Part shown: piece by piece, positions 31,763 through 36,395 of the stretch
Numbering within the stretch: the first letter of the stretch is position 1
How the letters are laid out: each line of letters opens with the position of its first letter
From: DASVDK01 sp036381125 [NCBI: Thermodesulfobacteriota bacterium]
GTDB lineage: Bacteria > DASVDK01
NCBI GenBank assembly: GCA_036381125.1
Contig: DASVDK010000237.1
Span: forward strand, 1-36,395
DNA length: 36,395 nt
Direction: 5' to 3'
Program-made: the position numbers and the translations under genes
The notes under the pieces: generated by a model
The model's input: only the letters and a program-made list of their open reading frames with translations
The model's database searches: none
Told to the model about the DNA's origin: nothing

Positions 31763-32917
31763 TCAGATACCGATCCGTTCCCAGACCTCGAGCGCCGCCC
31801 GGCAGGTCTCGAGGGACGGCACGAGCGCCACGCGCACGTAGCCCTCCCCTCCCGGCCCGAAGGCGTCGCCCGGGCTCACGATGATGCCCGACTCGAGCAG
31901 GCGCGCGGCGTGCGCGTGGGCGTCGCCGGCGTCGCGCCCCCCGGGCGGCACGCGCAGCCAGAGGAAGAACGTCCCCTCGCTCGCCCCCACCTCGTAGCCC
32001 AGGCGCCTGAGCGCCGGCAGGACCAGGTCGCGCTTCGCCTTGAACACGGCGGCGCGCTCCGCGACGTGCGCGTCGTCCGACCAGGCCGCCACGGCGGCCG
32101 CCTGGACGAACTCCGCCCCCGCCACCCCCATGAACGCGCGGAACTTGCGGTAGAGGGCGATCAGCTCCGGGTCGCCCGCGACGAAACCCGACCGGTACCC
32201 GGTCATCCCCGACCGCTTGGAGAGCGAGAAGAACGCGAGCACGCCCTCGGTCGAAACCTGCAGGACGCTCGCCGCATCGGCGTCGAACGCCAGGTCGACG
32301 TAGCACTCGTCGGAGGCGAGGACGATGCCGCGGCGACGGCAGCCGTCGACGAGCGCCCGGTAGTAGTCCCGGCCGACGACCTTGCCGGTGGGGTTGTGCG
32401 GGTAGTTCACCCAGAGGAGCCGCGTCTGCGCCAGCGCGGCCTCCGGCACGTCGCCCAGGTCGAAGGCGAAGTCGGTGCGCGCCGAGAGCGGCACGGGGTG
32501 CGCGACGGCCCCCGCGAAGAGCGCGCCGGCCTCGTAGATCGGGTAGCCGGGGGTCGGGTAGACGACGCGCCGCCTGGCCGCCGCCGGGTCCACGAGCACG
32601 AGCGGCAGGTGGAAGATCGCCTCCTTCGACCCGGCGGTCGGCAGGACCTGGGTCTCGGGGTCGAGCGTGACGCCGAAGCGGCGCCTCACCCAGTCGGCGC
32701 ACGCCCGGCGGAGCGCCTTCGTGCCCGCGACGCTCGGATACTGCGAGACCTCCGGCACGGCCCGCCTGAGCGCCTCGACGATGAAGGGCGGCGTCGGCTC
32801 GATGGGGTCGCCCACCCCGAAGTCGTACACCGGCAGCCGGGCGGACAGGCGAGCCTGCTTGAGCCGGTCGAGTTCCGCCATGACGTACGGCTTCGTGGCC
32901 AGGAGCGCGGCGTTCAT
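31763..32917 (-). CDS. dapC: Succinyldiaminopimelate aminotransferase
   Basis: 384-residue class I aminotransferase. Its position upstream of dapD-dapE identifies it as N-succinyl-LL-2,6-diaminopimelate transaminase. Features are YDFGVGDPIEPTPPFIVEAL, VLPTAGSKEAIFHLPLVL, LLWVNYPHNPTGKVV, ASDECYVDLAFD, the PLP Lys in FFSLSKRSGMTGYRSGF, and the late Arg in GGEGYVRVALVPS. ATG 32917 follows a TACCCT box at 8 nt with no ribosome site, so probably leaderless. First gene of the operon. Confidence 0.92.
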   Translation of the reverse strand: MNAALLATKPYVMAELDRLKQARLSARLPVYDFGVGDPIEPTPPFIVEALRRAVPEVSQYPSVAGTKALRRACADWVRRRFGVTLDPETQVLPTAGSKEAIFHLPLVLVDPAAARRRVVYPTPGYPIYEAGALFAGAVAHPVPLSARTDFAFDLGDVPEAALAQTRLLWVNYPHNPTGKVVGRDYYRALVDGCRRRGIVLASDECYVDLAFDADAASVLQVSTEGVLAFFSLSKRSGMTGYRSGFVAGDPELIALYRKFRAFMGVAGAEFVQAAAVAAWSDDAHVAERAAVFKAKRDLVLPALRRLGYEVGASEGTFFLWLRVPPGGRDAGDAHAHAARLLESGIIVSPGDAFGPGGEGYVRVALVPSLETCRAALEVWERIGI

Positions 32918-32925
32918 GGCCGTCT

Positions 32926-32931
32926 AGGGTA
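32926..32931 (-). promoter_or_regulatory. -10 box of the dapCDE operon
   Basis: Minus-strand TACCCT (32931-32926) ends 8 nt before ATG 32917. The same hexamer at the same distance precedes the small ORF upstream of metN. Leaderless transcript predicted. Confidence 0.5.
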
Positions 32932-32971
32932 CCAAACGCCCGGCCGGCATGGCCGCCTCCGACGACGCGTC

Positions 32972-34489
32972 TCAGTGGAGTCGGTACAGCGTCACGTCCC
33001 CCTCCTCGAAGACGCGCCGGTACTCCCACGAGGGCGGACGCGGGAAGGCCCGCTCCCGGTCGACCGCGAGGAAGTCGTAGCGGGCGAGGAGGTCGCGCCG
33101 GAAGGGGCCCTCGTCCCCCGGCGGGAGCGCCTCGAGTGCATCCCGGAGGTACAGGGAATCGGGCGTCGCCTGCGCGAGCGCCCGATAGCGCGGCGTGAGC
33201 GCAAGCGGCTGCTGGCTCGGCCTGGCGAAGAGGAACGGGACGAAGGCGCTGCGCTCGATCACCGCCATGCACCAGACGTTCTGTACCGGCGGCGTCATCA
33301 CGTCCGTCCACCCGTCGCGCGCGTAGACCATCATCAGCTTCGCGCCGACGGGCAACGCCTCGATCGCCCGGAAGTACGTCGCGTACGTCCGCGCGAACCC
33401 CCGCCACTGCCGCTGGACGAGGCCGAGCTGGAGCGCCACGACGGCGGTGACGGCGGCGGCGAACGCCAGGCGCGAGCGGCCGCTTCGCCACGCCACGTCG
33501 GTCGCGGCCACGAGGAGGAACGCGAGCGCGACCGGCAGCCTCCTGTCCGCGAGGTTCGAGCCGAACACCGTGGCGGGCATCGCGAGGTACGAGGCGACGA
33601 GGCCGCCGAGCGGGGCGACCATGTCCGCCGACACGCGCACGACGCCCCTCGCCGTCAGCACGAGGTACGCGATCCCGGCCAGCGCCACGACCGCGACCTC
33701 GAGGCGCACGTCGTAGAGCTCCAGGACCGAGACGGCGGCGGCCAGCTTCTTCCAGTACGGGCGGAACTGGAAGGCCGTCACGTCGGCCGCCATCGGGCTC
33801 AGGGCGAGGAAGAGCGCCGCCGGCAGGACGAACTGCCCCGCCGCGACGGCCAGGTCGCTCGCCGGGTACGGCGCCCCCCGGCGCCGCGCCCGCCACCAGC
33901 GCGACAGCTCGTAGGCCAGCACCGACACGCCGTAGAGGCCGAGGGCGTAGAGGTGGCAGACCAGGAGAACGGTCGCCAGGCCGGAGAAGACGGCGAGCCG
34001 GACCCGCGCGCTCCGGCCGGCGGTCGCGACCCAGGCGGCGAGCGTCCAGAGGAAGAGGCCGACGCCGAACAGGTACCCGACGAGCCCCCAGGTGAGCATC
34101 TTGTTGTACAGGAGAAGGAAGGCCAGGAGCGGCCAGGGCGACAGCCGCCGGTGCAGCACGGCGTGGAGTCCCATCGTGCCGCTGACGAGCAGCAGGAAGG
34201 TCGCCGCGATGAAGAGCCGCCCCGCCGACTCGACGCCGATGAGCCGTGCCGCCGGCGGCACGAGGAGGTCCATCGCGAGGTTGGGGACGAGGTGCCACTC
34301 GATCGTGTAGAACTCCCCCAGGACGTCCGAGCGGTCTCCCACGGCGAGGATGTGGAGCCTGGCGAGGTGATTGGGGTAGTCGAAGAGCGGCGGCAACCGC
34401 ACGGAGAAGAGCGGGACGAGGGAGGCAACCCAGAGGGCGGCGGCCAGCGCGAGCCACGGGGCCGCGCGGGCGCCACGGGACGCCGTCAT
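32972..34489 (-). CDS. Polytopic membrane protein, possibly GT-C-type glycosyltransferase-like
   Basis: 505-residue protein with about 10-11 hydrophobic helices in residues 10-390 and a soluble C-terminal tail (about 400-505: MMVYARDGWTDVMTPPVQNVW, then YDFLAVDRERAFPRPPSWEYRR). The first periplasmic loop has Asp and His residues (FDYPNHLARLHILAVGD), similar to the placement of catalytic acids in GT-C enzymes and related DUF membrane proteins. I do not recognise a specific family, so the enzymatic call is tentative. ATG 34489 is the most upstream start. It is transcribed with the lipoprotein gene upstream on the same strand or alone. Confidence 0.75.
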   Translation of the reverse strand: MTASRGARAAPWLALAAALWVASLVPLFSVRLPPLFDYPNHLARLHILAVGDRSDVLGEFYTIEWHLVPNLAMDLLVPPAARLIGVESAGRLFIAATFLLLVSGTMGLHAVLHRRLSPWPLLAFLLLYNKMLTWGLVGYLFGVGLFLWTLAAWVATAGRSARVRLAVFSGLATVLLVCHLYALGLYGVSVLAYELSRWWRARRRGAPYPASDLAVAAGQFVLPAALFLALSPMAADVTAFQFRPYWKKLAAAVSVLELYDVRLEVAVVALAGIAYLVLTARGVVRVSADMVAPLGGLVASYLAMPATVFGSNLADRRLPVALAFLLVAATDVAWRSGRSRLAFAAAVTAVVALQLGLVQRQWRGFARTYATYFRAIEALPVGAKLMMVYARDGWTDVMTPPVQNVWCMAVIERSAFVPFLFARPSQQPLALTPRYRALAQATPDSLYLRDALEALPPGDEGPFRRDLLARYDFLAVDRERAFPRPPSWEYRRVFEEGDVTLYRLH

Positions 34490-34636
34490 GAGGGTCGGTC
34501 GCGTGCCGAGACCGTGCCCGCGGACGGGTGTGCCTGGCGCCTCTCGAGCGGGAAGCCCCCGAGGTCGAGCCCGGCGAGCCGCCTCACGGCCGGCAGGCCG
34601 CGCCGGGGGCGGGTGCGGCCGCGCGTCGCGCCGGAG

Positions 34637-35125
34637 TCAGCGTCCGCCGGCGCGCGCCGCGTCGAGCAGTCGCCGCTCGGCCTCGCCCGGGAAGCCCCAC
34701 CGCGGCTCCCCCTCGGCCCGGGCCTCGCCGCCCGAGACGACCAGGGCGTAGCGTCCGGCAGGGGTCGGCTCGCCCTGCGGCGACACGGTGAAGTACCAGT
34801 AGTGCTGGCCGGCGCAGTCGACGAGGCAGGGCCCCGTCTCGGCCTTGAAGACGAGCCGCCACTCGCCGTCGGCCACGAACGAGGCGACCCAGGCGCGCGC
34901 CTCGCGGCCGACGCCGTTCGGTGCCGGCCGATCGACGAGCGGCGCCACCGCCCCCTGCACCGCGAGCCGGTCGAACGAGGCCGTGTGACCGACGAGCTCC
35001 TCCGCGCGGACGAGCGCGACCTCCTCGGCCTCGGGGTCGGGCGCGCCGACGGCTCCGGGGTCGGGCCCGCAGCCCGCAACGGCGACGAGCAGCGCGACGA
35101 GGAAAGCCGGCAGGACGCGCGTCAT
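34637..35125 (-). CDS. Hypothetical lipoprotein
   Basis: 162-residue secreted protein with a lipoprotein signal peptide: TRVLPAFLVALLVAVAGC, modified Cys at residue 19. The mature part is acidic, with two later Cys in TGPCLVDCAGQHYWYFTVS, which may form a disulfide, and EWRLVFKAETG suggesting a beta-sheet fold. No known family recognised. It follows the MBL gene after 9 bp, so a cell-envelope role linked to it is possible. A TAGGAT box 6 nt before the ATG overlaps the upstream stop codon and may give an independent leaderless transcript. Confidence 0.75.
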   Translation of the reverse strand: MTRVLPAFLVALLVAVAGCGPDPGAVGAPDPEAEEVALVRAEELVGHTASFDRLAVQGAVAPLVDRPAPNGVGREARAWVASFVADGEWRLVFKAETGPCLVDCAGQHYWYFTVSPQGEPTPAGRYALVVSGGEARAEGEPRWGFPGEAERRLLDAARAGGR

Positions 35126-35134
35126 GGCGCCATC

Positions 35135-36013
35135 CTAACACCGACCCCCGTGACAGGGCTGTGATCGGAGCCCATCCACCAGCGCCGCCAGCTCGCGGCG
35201 CATCTGCGCCGCGGGCGCGTGATGCCGGTGGCCGTGGCCCGGCAGGAGCCACTCGAACCGGAGGTCGAGGAGGCGGGCGAGCGAACGGATCTGCGCCTCC
35301 CAGTCCCACCAGCAGACGTCGCGCCAGGCCACGAGGGCGCCGGCATCCGGGTCGAAGGCGAGGTGGTCGCCCGAGAAGAGGTGCCGCTCGGCGTGGAGCA
35401 GGACCGCGTGACCGCGCGTGTGGCCCGGAGTCGGCACGAAGAGGAGGTCGGGCGCCAGCGGCACCGGGTCGTCGCCCGAGGGCTGCCGCTCGACCTCCCG
35501 CGTGGCTCGGGTGACGTCGTCCCGGTGAAGGACCCGCGGGCAGCGGAAGTGCGCCGCGAACTTCGCGTGGTCGGCGACGTCGTCCCGGTGCGTCAGGACC
35601 ATGAGGGTCACGCCGCCCAGCGCCTCGAGTCGCCGCACGAGGGGCGCGGCGAAGCGCGGGGAGTCGACCAGGACGTTCCCCTCCGGCCGCCGGATCAGGT
35701 ACGACGACGCGCCGAACGACGACTCCGCGGCGTAGCCGCAGAAGAGGACCGAGCCGTCCGGCGTCACGGCCTCCGGGAGGGACGCCGCCGCCTGGCGGAC
35801 CGCCGACCTGGCGCCGGGCGCGGCGTGGATGGCGCCGGTCGGGCAGGTGACCAGCGCGAGCGCGGCGAGGCGCGTCTCCTCGCGGCCCGCCGGCTGGCGG
35901 CGCACGGCGGTGCGACCTCCCGACGCGGCGAACGTGGCCGGCGCGATCTGCCGGCACTGGTCGCAGTCGATGCAGGCGCTGTCGACGGTGAAGCGGCTCT
36001 CGTCGCTCGGCAC
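35135..36013 (-). CDS. Ferredoxin-metallo-beta-lactamase-fold fusion protein
   Basis: 292-residue two-domain protein. Residues 1-70 are a small ferredoxin-like domain (CIDCDQC at 14-20 and a distant Cys in LVTCPTGAI, four Cys in all), predicted to hold one Fe-S cluster. Residues about 85-290 are a metallo-beta-lactamase fold: GASSYLIRRPEGNVLVDSPR, LTHRDDVADH (in place of the usual HxHxDH), FVPTPGHTRGHAVLL, LFSGDHLAFD, and LLPGHGHRHH. A thiol/persulfide or redox hydrolase role is possible. GTG 36013 follows a CATAAT box at 6 nt without a ribosome site. No signal peptide. Confidence 0.83.
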   Translation of the reverse strand: MPSDESRFTVDSACIDCDQCRQIAPATFAASGGRTAVRRQPAGREETRLAALALVTCPTGAIHAAPGARSAVRQAAASLPEAVTPDGSVLFCGYAAESSFGASSYLIRRPEGNVLVDSPRFAAPLVRRLEALGGVTLMVLTHRDDVADHAKFAAHFRCPRVLHRDDVTRATREVERQPSGDDPVPLAPDLLFVPTPGHTRGHAVLLHAERHLFSGDHLAFDPDAGALVAWRDVCWWDWEAQIRSLARLLDLRFEWLLPGHGHRHHAPAAQMRRELAALVDGLRSQPCHGGRC

Positions 36014-36019
36014 CGGGGC

Positions 36020-36025
36020 ATTATG
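36020..36025 (-). promoter_or_regulatory. -10 box before the ferredoxin-MBL gene
   Basis: Minus-strand CATAAT (36025-36020) ends 6 nt before GTG 36013. Another member of the start-proximal -10 set; leaderless transcript predicted. Confidence 0.5.
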
Positions 36026-36148
36026 CCGCGACCGCGCGCCCCCGCGCTCGGTCCGCGGGCGAAGCGAGGCCCTGTCTGTTGCCTCTCCGGGCGTGGCTGT
36101 GGTGACAATGAACACCCGGCCGCGGCCATTCTCCCCAGGAGGACCACG

Positions 36149-36395
36149 ATGCCCGACACGCCCGCATCCGACACCGGCATCCCGAGACGGGACTTCCTCA
36201 AGACGGTCGGCGCCGCCGCCGGGGCCGCCTCCGCCGCAGGCCTCGGCGGCCCGCGTCCCGCGCGGGCGCAGGGCGGCGGCGCGCCGATCAAGTTCGGCCT
36301 GCTCGAGGACCGCTCGGGCAACTTCGCCATCTTCGGGCTCAACAAGTGGCACGGCACCCAGCTGGCCATCAAGGAGATCAACGAGGGCAAGACGC
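36149..36395 (+). CDS. ABC transporter substrate-binding protein (branched-chain amino acid/urea type), 5' part
   Basis: Open at the right edge; the first 82 codons are present. The N-terminus has a Tat signal (RRDFLKTVGAAAGAASAAG, then ARAQGG), so it is exported folded to the periplasm. The mature start IKFGLLEDRSGNFAIFGLNKW and GTQLAIKEINEGKT match type 1 periplasmic binding proteins of the LivK/UrtA group. AGGAGG at 36137-36142 precedes ATG 36149. The ligand and downstream partners are outside the window. Confidence 0.85.
   Translation, partial: MPDTPASDTGIPRRDFLKTVGAAAGAASAAGLGGPRPARAQGGGAPIKFGLLEDRSGNFAIFGLNKWHGTQLAIKEINEGKT

Noticed and set aside
1-36395. tRNA, rRNA and CRISPR arrays
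   Set aside because: No cloverleaf, rRNA-like sequence or regularly spaced repeats were found on reading both strands.

Overview
The window is a very GC-rich bacterial chromosome fragment with strong GC-ending codon bias, dense packing and many 1-4 bp stop/start overlaps. It carries two clear UGA-encoded selenocysteine genes, a complete succinylase-branch lysine/diaminopimelate gene set (dapC-dapD-dapE), several ABC transporters and many start codons preceded at 6-9 nt by a TAnnnT-like -10 box. This style fits deep-branching soil or sediment lineages such as Candidatus Rokubacteria/Methylomirabilota or a deltaproteobacterial relative. That placement is inference from gene content; no rRNA marker is present.

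Layout. 1-1331 (minus): amidohydrolase followed by a peroxiredoxin-like selenoprotein with an in-frame UGA (runs off the left edge). 1380-4040 (plus): Sad/YneI-type aldehyde dehydrogenase, a small DMT-type membrane protein and rpiA. 4027-8270 (minus): metN-metI-metQ methionine-type importer plus a methionine/kynurenine-type aminotransferase. The metN leader contains a leaderless small ORF with tandem Cys codons and a three-way-junction RNA fold. 8267-12160 (minus): coupled catabolic operon of two zinc dehydrogenases, a cupin and an MFS transporter, divergent from an MsbA-like ABC exporter (12204-14060) through a palindromic promoter. 14218-14814 (minus): thioredoxin-fold selenoprotein (UGGC motif). 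14815-16851: repeat-rich island with an HNH endonuclease gene framed by palindromic repeats. 17049-20629 (plus): copper operon csoR-copA-copZ behind a TTGACG/TACCGT promoter and a C/G-tract operator, then an exported rhodanese. 20743-28409 (plus): PotABCD-like ABC importer translationally coupled to a split PEP-synthase-like pair (phosphohistidine swivel subunit and ATP-grasp subunit), then a radical SAM protein and an ArsN2-like acetyltransferase. 28422-29823: 5'-truncated IclR remnant, an HU protein and a hairpin-rich repeat block. 29824-32917 (minus): dapC-dapD-dapE. 32972-36013 (minus): polytopic membrane protein, lipoprotein and ferredoxin/metallo-beta-lactamase fusion. 36149 to the right edge (plus): start of a Tat-exported periplasmic binding protein.

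Main discoveries. (1) Two genes have in-frame UGA at the first position of a CxxC-type redox motif, each followed by a hairpin whose loop lies about 22-29 nt downstream, as expected for bacterial SECIS elements. (2) The rhodanese has AGA (Arg) exactly where its catalytic Cys/Sec belongs, yet keeps a perfect 7-bp hairpin with the same geometry. It looks like a selenoprotein gene one substitution away from UGA. (3) The ABC importer/dikinase-like/radical SAM cluster is a plausible undescribed uptake-and-activation system. (4) The metNIQ leader looks like a Cys-codon attenuator.
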